64,000 bases of DNA from Azophilus sp965220425. Lineage in GTDB: Bacteria; Pseudomonadota; Gammaproteobacteria; Pseudomonadales; Azotimanducaceae. A program made the position numbers and the translations under genes. Positions 46,393-54,967 of the stretch are shown here, in pieces. The DNA is taken from positions 248,001 through 312,000 of the forward strand of contig OZ244830.1 in assembly GCA_965220425.1 (NCBI GenBank), in the 5' to 3' direction. The first letter of the stretch is position 1. Each line of letters begins with the position of its first letter. The notes under the pieces are model-generated. The model did not search any database, was not told the origin of the DNA, and saw only the letters and a list, made by a program, of their open reading frames with translations.

Positions 46393-47457
46393 CTAGAATT
46401 CTCCCGGACTGCGGGCCTGCGACCGCGCCGTTGCGCGGTCGACAATGCCTTCGTCCACCAGGCGGCGCAGACAACTGTCCAGGGTTTGCATGCCAAGGGC
46501 TCCGCCGGTCTGAATCGCCGAGTACATCTGTGCGACCTTGCCTTCGCGGATCAGGTTCCGTATCGCCGGGGTACCGAGCATGATCTCGTGGGCGGCCACC
46601 CGGCCCCCGCCGATACGCTTGAGCAACGTCTGGGAAATAACGGCCTGCAGGGACTCCGACAGCATGGCGCGCACCGCGGATTTCTCTTCGGCGGGGAACA
46701 CATCGACGATGCGGTCGACCGTCTTGCCCGCCGAGACCGTGTGCAACGTGCCGAATACCAGGTGCCCTGTCTCCGCCGCCGTCAACGCCAGCCGTATCGT
46801 CTCGAGGTCACGCATCTCGCCGACCAGAATCACGTCGGGGTCTTCCCTGAGCGCCGCCCGCAGCGCCCGGCTGAAGCTCCTGGCGTCCCGGTGCACCTCG
46901 CGCTGATTGACCAGGCACCGCTTGCTGGCATGCACGAACTCGATCGGGTCCTCGACGGTGAGGATGTGGCCGGCCCGGCTCTCGTTGACGAAGTCGACCA
47001 TCGCCGCAAGCGTCGTGCTCTTGCCCGAACCGGTCGGGCCGGTGACGGCCACCAGCCCCCGGGGCTTGAGGCTGAGTTCCTCGAACACGCCGCCCATGCC
47101 CAGCGATTCCATGGAGGGTACTTTGGACGGAACGGCCCGGAACGCCGCCGCCGGGCCGCGGTTCTGCCGGAAGGCGTTGACCCGGAAGCGGGCGATTCCC
47201 CGCACCTCGAACGAGAAATCCGTCTCTAGCAGTTCCTCGTACTCCTCGCGCTGGCGGCCGTTCATGATGCCGTGCATCGCGATTTCCAGGTCGCCGGCTT
47301 CGAACGGCGGCGCATCGATACGCCCGAGGTCTCCGTCGACCCGCAACATCGGTTGCAGGCCCGCAGACAGGTGCAGGTCGGAGGCGCCCTGCCGGATGCT
47401 GTGCCTCAGCAGTTCCTCGATTCTTTCCGATGAATCGGCCTGTTGCTCAAAGCTCAT
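46393..47457 (-). CDS. pilT: Type IV pilus retraction ATPase PilT
   Basis: The product is 354 residues. IRQGASDLHLSAGLQPMLRV starts the N-terminal domain; Walker A is GPTGSGKSTT, the Asp box is TVEDPIEFVH, Walker B PDVILVGEMRDLETIRLALT and the His box GHLVFGTLHTVSAGKTVDRI. The conserved AIRNLIREGKVAQMYSAIQT is intact. ATG 47457. pilU, usually adjacent, is absent, and the pilus chemosensory genes are reduced to a remnant, so twitching control may be simplified or lost. Divergent from yggS. Confidence 0.95.
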   Translation of the reverse strand: MSFEQQADSSERIEELLRHSIRQGASDLHLSAGLQPMLRVDGDLGRIDAPPFEAGDLEIAMHGIMNGRQREEYEELLETDFSFEVRGIARFRVNAFRQNRGPAAAFRAVPSKVPSMESLGMGGVFEELSLKPRGLVAVTGPTGSGKSTTLAAMVDFVNESRAGHILTVEDPIEFVHASKRCLVNQREVHRDARSFSRALRAALREDPDVILVGEMRDLETIRLALTAAETGHLVFGTLHTVSAGKTVDRIVDVFPAEEKSAVRAMLSESLQAVISQTLLKRIGGGRVAAHEIMLGTPAIRNLIREGKVAQMYSAIQTGGALGMQTLDSCLRRLVDEGIVDRATARSQARSPGEF

Positions 47458-47645
47458 GACAACCCGGATTCGAAAGTTTGCGGCCACCGTGCCGGAAGGC
47501 GGCGGCGGATGGATGCACAACCCGGCGAAACCTTTCTGAAGGACACCGGGGCCCTGTAGTATTATTCCCGCCCGGCACTCGCCAGGCTTTGGGACACCAG
47601 CGCCCATGCAGGTGCGACATCGGCTATACGGCTGGCGGATTCAGT

Positions 47646-48356
47646 TTGCTTCCAATCTCTGAAAATCTCGCGACGGTCAATGCGCGCATTCGCGATATCG
47701 CCCGATGCTGCGGCCGGCAGCCGGAAGACCTATCGCTCATCGCCGTTTCCAAGACCATGCCCACCGCCGCCATCGCCGAAGCCTACCGGGCCGGCCAGAG
47801 GGACTTCGCGGAGAACTATGCCCAGGAAGGGGTATCGAAGATCACCCGCCTGGCCGACCTGGGGATCACCTGGCACTTCATCGGCGCGGTGCAGTCCAAC
47901 AAGACCGCATCGCTGGCCCGCCACTTCCACTGGGTACACACCGTCGCCCGGCTGAAGATCGCCCGGCGGCTGGCCAGCCATCGCAGCCCCGCCAATCCCA
48001 TGAACGTGCTGTTGCAGGTGAACATCGACGCCGACCCCGCAAAGGCCGGGGTGGCGCCCGCCGAGGCGGCCGGGCTGCTGGCGGTGATGCGCGAACTGCC
48101 GGGCTTGAGGGTGCGCGGCCTGATGACCGTATTGGAAATGGCAGGCAATCCCGATTTAAGCTTCGCCCGCATGCAGCACCTGTTCAAATCGATGGCGCCG
48201 GCGGACGGCAAGCACTGGGACACCCTCTCGATGGGAATGACCCAGGACATGGACGCGGCCATCGCCCACGGCGCGACCCACCTGCGCATCGGCAGCGCCA
48301 TTTTCGGCCCCCGCAAACAACCATCGCCGTCAACCAGGCTGGCGGGCCGATCTTGA
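47646..48356 (+). CDS. yggS: PLP-homeostasis protein YggS
   Basis: The product is about 236 residues of the single-domain alanine-racemase fold. ENLATVNARIRDIARCCGR, LIAVSKTMP with the PLP-binding Lys, FAENYAQEG, WHFIGAVQSNK, QVNIDADPAKAG, LRVRGLMTV and LSMGMTQDMDAAIAHGATHL match the family. The start is probably TTG 47646, as no ATG lies between homology and the distant upstream one. It heads the yggS-proC-yggT unit, now interrupted by an inserted element. Confidence 0.93.
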   Translation: MLPISENLATVNARIRDIARCCGRQPEDLSLIAVSKTMPTAAIAEAYRAGQRDFAENYAQEGVSKITRLADLGITWHFIGAVQSNKTASLARHFHWVHTVARLKIARRLASHRSPANPMNVLLQVNIDADPAKAGVAPAEAAGLLAVMRELPGLRVRGLMTVLEMAGNPDLSFARMQHLFKSMAPADGKHWDTLSMGMTQDMDAAIAHGATHLRIGSAIFGPRKQPSPSTRLAGRS

Positions 48357-48358
48357 GC

Positions 48359-48610
48359 GCTAGCCCGCATATTTCACCAAGGGCTGCGATGATCGCGCAG
48401 GATTTTGCCCGTTTGCGCGTGCTCGCGACCGGAATCATAGCCACGCCTATGGTGGAGGGAGCATGTGCGCGCACACGGGCAAAAGACCAGCGAGGGCGTG
48501 GCCAGCGCAATTTGTACCACGACAGAAAGCCGAATAGTGCAACAAATGTGAGTAAAATCAAATGGAATTCGTCATCTGGATAAGCGGCTTGGTGAAATAT
48601 GCGGGCTAAC
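48359..48610. mobile_element. 252-bp MITE-like element between yggS and proC
   Basis: GCTAGCCCGCATATTTCACC then AAG (48359-48381) is matched by the reverse complement of 48588-48610 at 22 of 23 positions. An inner pair (TTTTGCCCGTTTGCGCG near 48405 and its near-complement near 48480) shows further stem structure. No protein is encoded. The right arm contains the proC start codon (ATGCGGGCTAAC), and the left end lies three bases after the yggS stop. Confidence 0.85.
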
Positions 48611-49414
48611 AACATCGCCTTCATCGGCGGCGGCAACATGGCGCAGAGCCTGATTCGCGGCCTCATCGATGCGGGCCACGATGCAGCGGGGCTGGCGGCA
48701 AGCGACCCGGATGCGGGCTGCCGCTCCGCAATCGCGGCATTGGGCGCGAGCGCCAGCGCCGACAACCAGGAGGCCGTCGACTTCGCCGGTGCCGTGGTAC
48801 TAGCGGTCAAGCCGCAGGTACTTGCCCACGTGCTTGCCGGCCTTTCGATTCCGGCGGACACCCTCATCGTCTCGATCTGCGCGGGCATTCCCACCGGCGG
48901 CATCGCCGCCCTGACCTCACAAGACCAGCCGATCGTGCGCTGCATGCCCAATACCCCGGCGTTGCTTCGGGCCGGCGTCACTGCGCTGTTTGCGAACGCC
49001 AATACCGGCGCCGCGGACCGGCAAGCCGCCGAAGAGATTCTCAGCGCCGTCGGCAAGACCTTCTGGGTCGATGAAGAGGCCGCCCTCGATGCCGTCACCG
49101 CGGTTTCCGGCAGTGGCCCGGCTTACTTCTTCTACCTGATGGAAGCGATGACGGAAGCTGGCCGCAACATGGGCCTGGCACCCGAATTGGCCGCCGCCCT
49201 GACCGTGGAAACAGCCTGGGGCGCGGCGCGCATGGCTCGGGAGACGGACCTCGCACCCTCGGCACTCCGCCGCAACGTGACCTCCCCCAAGGGCACGACC
49301 GAGAGCGCCATAAATGCACTGAACGAGCATGAGGTGAGCCGGCATATCGTCGAAGCCCTCGGCCGCGCCCGCCGACGGTCGCAGCAACTCGGAGGAGAAT
49401 TCGGAACGAAATGA
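48599..49414 (+). CDS. proC: Pyrroline-5-carboxylate reductase
   Basis: The product is 271 residues and catalyses the last step of proline synthesis. NNIAFIGGGNMAQSLIRGLI is the NAD(P)-binding start, VVLAVKPQV, CMPNTPALLRAGVTAL and VSGSGPAYFFYLMEAM, then NVTSPKGTTESAINAL are signatures. The ATG and first four codons lie in the right arm of the inserted element; the frame continues into the family consensus at residue 5. Stop overlaps yggT (ATGA). Confidence 0.96.
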   Translation: MRANNIAFIGGGNMAQSLIRGLIDAGHDAAGLAASDPDAGCRSAIAALGASASADNQEAVDFAGAVVLAVKPQVLAHVLAGLSIPADTLIVSICAGIPTGGIAALTSQDQPIVRCMPNTPALLRAGVTALFANANTGAADRQAAEEILSAVGKTFWVDEEAALDAVTAVSGSGPAYFFYLMEAMTEAGRNMGLAPELAAALTVETAWGAARMARETDLAPSALRRNVTSPKGTTESAINALNEHEVSRHIVEALGRARRRSQQLGGEFGTK

Positions 49415-49962
49415 ACAGTGTGACCCACTTCGTCATCCGCTTCCTGATGGAGATCGCCTGTTTCCTGTTCATGGCCAGGTTTCTCCTGCAGGCCTGCAGG
49501 GTCGATTTCTACAATCCGATCTCACAGGGCATCGTCAAGGTGACCGATCCGGTGCTACGGCCGCTCCGCTCCGTACTGCCGGGCCTGCGCAACCTCGACC
49601 TGGCATCGTTCGCGGCCGCCTGGATTACCGCCGCGTTGACGATCTATGCCCTGGCGCTCATAGCCGGCCTCTATCCGGGGGGCGTGATCGCCGTCGCCGC
49701 GGGCGGCCTGCTGCGCGTGCTGCTGCGCATGCTCGACATCTTCTGGTGGTGCATTCTCATCGTCATCGTCGCCAGCTTCATCGCTCCCGGCAGCCATCAC
49801 CCGGTTCTCGGGCTGTTGCAACAGATCACCGAACCGCTGCTGCGCCCCGCGCGCCGGGTCATTCCGGCTCTGGGCGGGCTCGATTTTTCTCCCATCCTCG
49901 TCATTCTGGCGCTTGGCGTGGCGCAGCGTATCCTGGCGGCCGTCTTTGGCTCGCTGATATGA
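49411..49962 (+). CDS. yggT: YggT-family integral membrane protein
   Basis: The product is 183 residues with about five hydrophobic segments. Two repeated YggT motifs are visible: FYNPISQGIVKVTDPVLRPL and HHPVLGLLQQITEPLLRPAR. Family members are linked with osmotic shock and cell shape; a precise role is not known. Coupled to proC by a 4-base overlap. Confidence 0.93.
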   Translation: MNSVTHFVIRFLMEIACFLFMARFLLQACRVDFYNPISQGIVKVTDPVLRPLRSVLPGLRNLDLASFAAAWITAALTIYALALIAGLYPGGVIAVAAGGLLRVLLRMLDIFWWCILIVIVASFIAPGSHHPVLGLLQQITEPLLRPARRVIPALGGLDFSPILVILALGVAQRILAAVFGSLI

Positions 49963-49995
49963 TGCCCCCAACGCCGATCGGACCGCCGGATTGAA

Positions 49996-51195
49996 ATGGG
50001 CAAGGCTTCCCCAGAATCCAGGGCGCCCGGGAGCGAGGCGTCCGTCGGAATCGTCGCACCGGAGCGGTTCCGGTTCGACGGCGAGTTCAGCCTGCAATGC
50101 GGAGAAGTGCTGGACGGCTTCGAACTGATCTACGAGACCTACGGCAATCTCAATGCGGCCCGCAACAACGCGGTGCTCATCTGCCACGCCCTCTCCGGCA
50201 ACCATCACGCGGCCGGCTACCATGCCGAGGCGGACGCAAAACCGGGCTGGTGGGATACCTGCATCGGCCCGGGCAAGGCCGTGGACACCGGGCGGTTCTT
50301 CGTGGTCGCTTTGAACAACCTCGGCGGCTGCCACGGCAGCACCGGTCCCGCCTCGACGAATCCGGCCACCGGCAAGCCGTTCGGCGCGGACTTTCCCGTC
50401 GTGACGGCCGAGGACTGGGTGCGCAGCCAGGCACTGCTGGCGGACCGTCTCGGCATCGAGCGGTTCGCCGCGATCGTCGGCGGAAGCCTCGGCGGCATGC
50501 AGGCCATGCAGTGGGCCATCGACTTCCCCGACCGGGTGCGCGCGGCGGTGCTGATCGCCTGTGCGGCCAAGCTCTCCGCCCAGAACATCGCCTTCAACGA
50601 GATCGCCCGCCAGGCCATCGTATCCGACCCCGAATACAAGAGCGGCAACTATCGCTCGACGGATACCAATCCGGACCAGGGCCTCGGGCTCGCGCGCATG
50701 ATCGGGCACGTCACCTACCTGTCTCACGACGGCATGGGCCAGAGATTCGGGCGGCAGCTCAAGTTCGGCGACATGAGCCGGGCCCGGGACGTGGAATTCC
50801 AGGTGGAGAGCTATCTGCGCTACCAGGGCCAGAGCTTCTCGAGGCGCTTCGACGCCAATACCTACCTGCTCATGACCCGGGCGCTCGACTTCTTCGACCC
50901 GGCCGCCCCGTTCGACGGCGACCTGGTGGCGGCATTCCGGCAGGCAACGGCCGGCTTCCTGGTTCTGTCGTTCACCACCGACTGGCGATTCGCGCCGGCA
51001 CGGTCAAAGGAAATCGTCGATGCCCTGATCGCGGCGCGCAAGAACACCGTGAGCGCCGTGATCGAATCGGAGCACGGCCACGACTCCTTCCTGCTGCCGC
51101 TGCCGCGCTATGTCGAAGTGTTCCGGGCCTACATGAACCGGCTGGCGGACGAGGCGGTACCGAACGCGGCCCCGGGGACGCCCGATGCGGCCTGA
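49996..51195 (+). CDS. metX: Homoserine O-acyltransferase (MetX)
   Basis: The product is a 399-residue alpha/beta hydrolase that activates homoserine for methionine synthesis. ALSGNHHAAG, NNLGGCHGSTGPASTNPATG, the nucleophile elbow VGGSLGGMQAMQW and the His in SEHGHDSFLLP are seen. Gammaproteobacterial MetX enzymes partnered with MetW often use succinyl-CoA; sequence inspection alone does not settle acetyl versus succinyl. The 3' end overlaps metW by 11 bases. Confidence 0.95.
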   Translation: MGKASPESRAPGSEASVGIVAPERFRFDGEFSLQCGEVLDGFELIYETYGNLNAARNNAVLICHALSGNHHAAGYHAEADAKPGWWDTCIGPGKAVDTGRFFVVALNNLGGCHGSTGPASTNPATGKPFGADFPVVTAEDWVRSQALLADRLGIERFAAIVGGSLGGMQAMQWAIDFPDRVRAAVLIACAAKLSAQNIAFNEIARQAIVSDPEYKSGNYRSTDTNPDQGLGLARMIGHVTYLSHDGMGQRFGRQLKFGDMSRARDVEFQVESYLRYQGQSFSRRFDANTYLLMTRALDFFDPAAPFDGDLVAAFRQATAGFLVLSFTTDWRFAPARSKEIVDALIAARKNTVSAVIESEHGHDSFLLPLPRYVEVFRAYMNRLADEAVPNAAPGTPDAA

Positions 51196-51793
51196 TCTCG
51201 AGATCATCGCCGACCTGGTCAACCCCGGCGCCCGGGTGCTCGACCTCGGCTGCGGCGAGGGCGACCTGCTGGCCTATCTGCAGAATAGCAAGCAGGTGAA
51301 CGGCTACGGGCTGGACGTCGGCGCCGAAAACATCGCCACCTGCGTACGCAAGGGCGTGAACGTCATCGAGCAGGATCTGGATGACGGCCTCGACAACTTC
51401 CCCGACGACAGCTTCGACATGGTGGTGATGACGGAGACCCTGCAATCCGTGCGGCTGCCCGGCCGGATGCTCGACGAGATGCTCAGGATCGGTCAGGAAT
51501 GTATCGTCACCTTCCCGAATTTCGGGCACTGGCGCAGCCGCCTCTACCTGATGCTGAAGGGACGCATGCCGATGGCACGGCACCTGCCGCACACCTGGTA
51601 CGAGACGCCCAACATTCACCTGTGCACGTTCAAGGACTTCGAGCGCCTGGTGCGGAAGAAGGGCCTGTGCATCATCGAGCGGTTCGTGGTGAGCGCGGAG
51701 CATTTCAACGAGCCGCTCATGAACCTGTTCCCCAACCTGTTCGGCTCCATCGCCTTCTACCGGCTGGGACGTCCCGGCAGCGCGGCCGCATGA
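51185..51793 (+). CDS. metW: Methionine biosynthesis protein MetW
   Basis: The product is 202 residues of the class I methyltransferase fold. MRPDLEIIADLVNPGARVLD then LGCGEGDLLAYL is the SAM-binding motif; VMTETLQSVRLPGRMLDEML, FPNFGHWRSRLYL and LPHTWYETPNIHLCT are family signatures. MetW is needed for MetX activity in several proteobacteria. Overlaps both neighbours. Confidence 0.96.
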   Translation: MRPDLEIIADLVNPGARVLDLGCGEGDLLAYLQNSKQVNGYGLDVGAENIATCVRKGVNVIEQDLDDGLDNFPDDSFDMVVMTETLQSVRLPGRMLDEMLRIGQECIVTFPNFGHWRSRLYLMLKGRMPMARHLPHTWYETPNIHLCTFKDFERLVRKKGLCIIERFVVSAEHFNEPLMNLFPNLFGSIAFYRLGRPGSAAA

Positions 51794-52239
51794 CCGGCAA
51801 GCAATATTCCGCGATGTCGCGGGCCATGGCCGGGCTGGCGCTTCTGCTTGCACTGGTACCGGTGGCCCGGGCCGAGCAGAAAGTGGCCATCGGCGATTTC
51901 GAAGCGCACTATGTCGTCTTCCCCAGCACCTTTCTGAGCGCGGAGATCGCCGGCACTTATGGAATAACGCGTGCCCGGAACCTCAGCGTCGTCAACCTGT
52001 CCGTTCTCGATGCGGCGGGAGAGGGCGCCCCGGCCGCCGTCGCCGGACGGGTAAAAAACCTGCTGGGGCAGCTCAGCCCGCTGAAGTTCAGGGAAATCCG
52101 TGAAGAGAAGGCGCTTTACTACGTCGCGGAAGTGCGCCATGCCAACCGGGAGGTGCTGCGCTTTTCCATCGCCATCACGCCGCCCGGAGAGCCGACCTAT
52201 GATCTGGCGTTTCAACAGGAACTCTTCTGGGACGAATGA
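51790..52239 (+). CDS. DUF4426 domain secreted protein
   Basis: The product is 149 residues. A signal peptide (MAGLALLLALVPVARA) precedes the DUF4426 domain: FEAHYVVFPSTFLSAEIAGT, GITRARNLSVVNLSVLDA and LYYVAEVRHANREVLRFSI. The family has no assigned function but is regularly found after metW in gammaproteobacteria. The start overlaps the metW stop (ATGA). Confidence 0.9.
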   Translation: MTGKQYSAMSRAMAGLALLLALVPVARAEQKVAIGDFEAHYVVFPSTFLSAEIAGTYGITRARNLSVVNLSVLDAAGEGAPAAVAGRVKNLLGQLSPLKFREIREEKALYYVAEVRHANREVLRFSIAITPPGEPTYDLAFQQELFWDE

Positions 52240-52364
52240 CCCGCCGCCCGAACGACACACCCCGGGCCGCGGCAGTACTTGCCGCAGCCAGCACGTTGGC
52301 GGTGAACAAACGAAGCATGGGCAGAGACTCTAGTGCTGGAACCAAGGCGGCCTGAGGCGGCGGC

Positions 52365-52955
52365 ATGAGAGTGGTGCTGGCAAGCGGCAACGCCGGGAAA
52401 CTGAAGGAACTCAGGGCACTGCTCGCGCCCCTCGGGATCGAACCGGTGGCCCAGGGCGAACTGGGTCTGGAAGCCGCCCCGGAGACCGCCTGCACCTTCG
52501 TCGAGAACGCCATCGGCAAGGCCCGTCACGCCAGCGCCGGTTCCGGGTTGCCCGCGATCGCCGACGATTCCGGCCTCGCCGTGGGCGCCCTCGGCGGCGC
52601 GCCGGGCATCCGCTCCGCCCGTTACGCCGGCCCGGCGCGGGACGACGGCGCCAATAACCGCAAACTGATCTCGGCACTGGCCGGCATCCCGGACCGGCGC
52701 GCGCGATTCTGCTGTGCCATGGTGTACCTTGACGAGCCCAGCGACCCGGTACCCGTGATCGCCACCGGGGAGTGGCGGGGGACGATAGTCGACGAGGCCC
52801 GGGGCGAAAACGGCTTCGGTTACGACCCCCATTTCCTGGTACCGGAACTGGGCCTGACTTCCGCGGAACTGGAACCGAAGCTGAAGAACGCGCTGAGCCA
52901 TCGGGGCCAGGCCGCGCGGGCGCTGGTAGCGGCCCTTCGCGGGCGCGCCGGATAA
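52365..52955 (+). CDS. rdgB: dITP/XTP pyrophosphatase
   Basis: The product is 196 residues of the Ham1 family, which removes non-canonical purine nucleotides. VVLASGNAGKLKELRALLA, TFVENAIGKARHA, AIADDSGLAV, PGIRSARYAG, GENGFGYDPHFLVPE and ALSHRGQAARAL are diagnostic. Intact. Confidence 0.97.
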   Translation: MRVVLASGNAGKLKELRALLAPLGIEPVAQGELGLEAAPETACTFVENAIGKARHASAGSGLPAIADDSGLAVGALGGAPGIRSARYAGPARDDGANNRKLISALAGIPDRRARFCCAMVYLDEPSDPVPVIATGEWRGTIVDEARGENGFGYDPHFLVPELGLTSAELEPKLKNALSHRGQAARALVAALRGRAG

Positions 52956-52986
52956 ACCGGCGGCTCGCAGCGAGGGTCGGCAGCAC

Positions 52987-54345
52987 ATGACGAGCGCTAG
53001 CCCGCATGGGCGTATGAGCCCAGCGTTTCCCCACGTTGTGGCCAACCCCCCGGATCTCGGTCTTTACGTGCACTTCCCCTGGTGCGTGAAGAAATGCCCG
53101 TACTGCGACTTCAACTCCCATCCGCTGAACGGCGAACTGCAGGAAGACGCCTATATCCGGGCGGTGATCAGTGAATTTCGCACCCGGGTTGGCGCTCCCG
53201 ATCCCGGCGATGCCGGGCAATACGACAGCGTGTTTTTCGGTGGCGGCACGCCGAGCCTGTTCTCGGCCAGGGCGCTGGGCTCGCTCGTCGATACCTTCAT
53301 CCCCTACCTGCGCGACGGCGCGGAGATCACCATGGAAGCCAACCCCGGCGCCGCCGAACGGGGCTCTCTGGCCGCCTGCCGCGATGCGGGTATCAACCGG
53401 CTATCCATCGGCGCCCAGTCGTTCTCGCCGGCTTACCTCGAGCGGCTCGGGCGCATTCACGGCCCGGACGAAACCCGCGCCTGCGTCGAGGCCGCCCGCC
53501 GCGGCGGGTTCGACAACGTCAACCTCGACATCATGTACGGGCTGCCCGGCCAATCGGCGGAGGAGGCGCTGGCCGACCTGGAAGCGGCCATCGCCCTGTC
53601 GCCGGACCACCTGAGCTGGTACCAGCTCACCATCGAACCGAGAACCGAGTTTGCCCGGCGTCTACCCCGCCACATGCCCGGGGAGGAGGCGATTTTCGAA
53701 ATGGAAGATGCCGGCCGGGCGCTACTCGAAGGAGCGGGATACCATCGTTACGAGGTATCCGCTTACGCGCGCGCCGGGGCGGCTTGCCTGCACAACCTCG
53801 TTTACTGGACGTTCGGCGATTACGTTGGGCTCGGCGCCGGAGCGCACGGCAAACAGGGCGCGCCGAGCGCCGCCATTCTGCAGCGGCCTCCAGCCCGCAT
53901 CGCTCGCCAACTTCCCGCTGCGGACGCCGATACATCGCGTAAGCGCAGCCGTGCTCCCTCCGGGCGCCTCGACGCCCTCGCGACGAAAGTCGGTGAGCGA
54001 TGCGGGCCAGGCGCGCTCGCAGAAACGCCGGCGGATGCGGCTCGCGCACCTACGATACGTACACGCAACCCGCGCCAGCCCCGCTTGTATCTGCAGGACC
54101 CTTGCCGCGCCGAGCCGGTTCCAGTCGGCCCCGATGAGTTGCCGGGAGAGTTCATGATGAACGCCCTGCGGCTGGTCGGCGGCGTCGAGCGGAGTCTCTT
54201 CGAGACCCGCACCGGACTGCCCTGGAGCACGGTGGAAGCCACCTGGGAAAAGACGACCGACCTCGGGCTGACGGAGAGCGGCCGCATCGCCGCGACTGCG
54301 CACGGCCTGCAGCACCTGGACACACTCGTTCAGTACTTCCTCTGA
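52987..54345 (+). CDS. hemW: HemW, heme chaperone/radical SAM protein, with an in-frame repeat insertion
   Basis: The product is 452 residues, versus about 380 usual. GLYVHFPWCVKKCPYCDFNS holds the CxxxCxxC cluster motif; FFGGGTPSLF, TMEANPGA, RLSIGAQSF and NLDIMYGLPGQ are the radical SAM core. Residues ~303-341 are encoded by a 114-bp palindromic element plus a 3-bp duplication and interrupt the segment between LGAGAHGK and RTRNPRQPRLYL. The frame is kept and the C-terminal HemW domain (GEFMMNALRLVGGVERSLFE) follows intact. Its start codon region shares GAGCGCTAGCCCGCAT with the element before proC. Activity with the insertion is unknown. Confidence 0.92.
   Translation: MTSASPHGRMSPAFPHVVANPPDLGLYVHFPWCVKKCPYCDFNSHPLNGELQEDAYIRAVISEFRTRVGAPDPGDAGQYDSVFFGGGTPSLFSARALGSLVDTFIPYLRDGAEITMEANPGAAERGSLAACRDAGINRLSIGAQSFSPAYLERLGRIHGPDETRACVEAARRGGFDNVNLDIMYGLPGQSAEEALADLEAAIALSPDHLSWYQLTIEPRTEFARRLPRHMPGEEAIFEMEDAGRALLEGAGYHRYEVSAYARAGAACLHNLVYWTFGDYVGLGAGAHGKQGAPSAAILQRPPARIARQLPAADADTSRKRSRAPSGRLDALATKVGERCGPGALAETPADAARAPTIRTRNPRQPRLYLQDPCRAEPVPVGPDELPGEFMMNALRLVGGVERSLFETRTGLPWSTVEATWEKTTDLGLTESGRIAATAHGLQHLDTLVQYFL
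53894..54007. repeat. Full copy of the ~114-bp dispersed palindromic element, inside hemW
   Basis: The ends pair as GCCCGCATCGCTCGCCAACTT (from 53893) with the reverse complement of 53987-54007, three mismatches in 21. CAG flanks both sides (53891-53893 and 54008-54010), a likely 3-bp target duplication; 114 + 3 = 117 bases = 39 codons, so the frame is preserved. Partial copies are at 31480, 38348 and 39968. Confidence 0.85.
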
Positions 54346-54935
54346 TAGTGAAACTCCCGGATTTCGTGGCCCAGCCGCCGGCCCCGCGCCTCGAAACGCG
54401 TTTCGGAACGCTCGTTCGAAGGTTGCGCGGGTTGCAATAACGGCCCGGCGTCGAGCACCTCCACGATCCACGCTGCATAAGGCGCCCAGTCCGTGGCGAT
54501 ACGCAGGATGCCGCCAGGCGCGAGGCGGCCGGCCAGCAACGCCGTGAATGCCGGGCGGATCAAGCGCCGTTTGTGGTGCCGTTTCTTGGGCCAGGGGTCG
54601 GGGAACCAGATGTGAGTTTCGGCGATGCTCGCGGGTTGGAATTTCGTCTCCAGGAGTTCTTCCGCCTCGCCCCACAGCACGCGCACATTGGGCAGCTCCC
54701 CGCGCTCGATCCCGGCGAGCAGGGCGCCGATACCCGGCTCATAGATTTCGACGCCGACGAGATTCATGTCCGGCTGCGCGGCAGCCCAATCCAGAAGCGC
54801 CTGGCCCATGCCGAAGCCGATTTCGACGCCGATGGGCGCGGCGCGCCCGAATTCCCGGGGCCAGTCTCCAGGTTCCGGATCAACGACATAACGGTTCGCC
54901 AGAGTCGTCAACGCCCGGCGCTGACCCCGGGTCAT
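54330..54935 (-). CDS. trmB: tRNA (guanine46-N7)-methyltransferase
   Basis: The product is 201 residues from ATG 54935. VGVEIGFGMGQALLDWA is the SAM motif, and ETHIWFPDPWPKKRHHKRRL the TrmB signature; RIATDWAPYAAW follows. The same frame continues upstream as QRTYIRRRGR before MTRGQ, which matches the usual TrmB N-terminus, so the true start may be a non-ATG codon (for example CTG 54971, overlapping the rpoH stop). The 3' end overlaps hemW by 16 bases in convergent orientation. Confidence 0.95.
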   Translation of the reverse strand: MTRGQRRALTTLANRYVVDPEPGDWPREFGRAAPIGVEIGFGMGQALLDWAAAQPDMNLVGVEIYEPGIGALLAGIERGELPNVRVLWGEAEELLETKFQPASIAETHIWFPDPWPKKRHHKRRLIRPAFTALLAGRLAPGGILRIATDWAPYAAWIVEVLDAGPLLQPAQPSNERSETRFEARGRRLGHEIREFHYQRKY

Positions 54936-54967
54936 GCGTCCCCGGCGGCGGATGTAGGTACGTTGGC

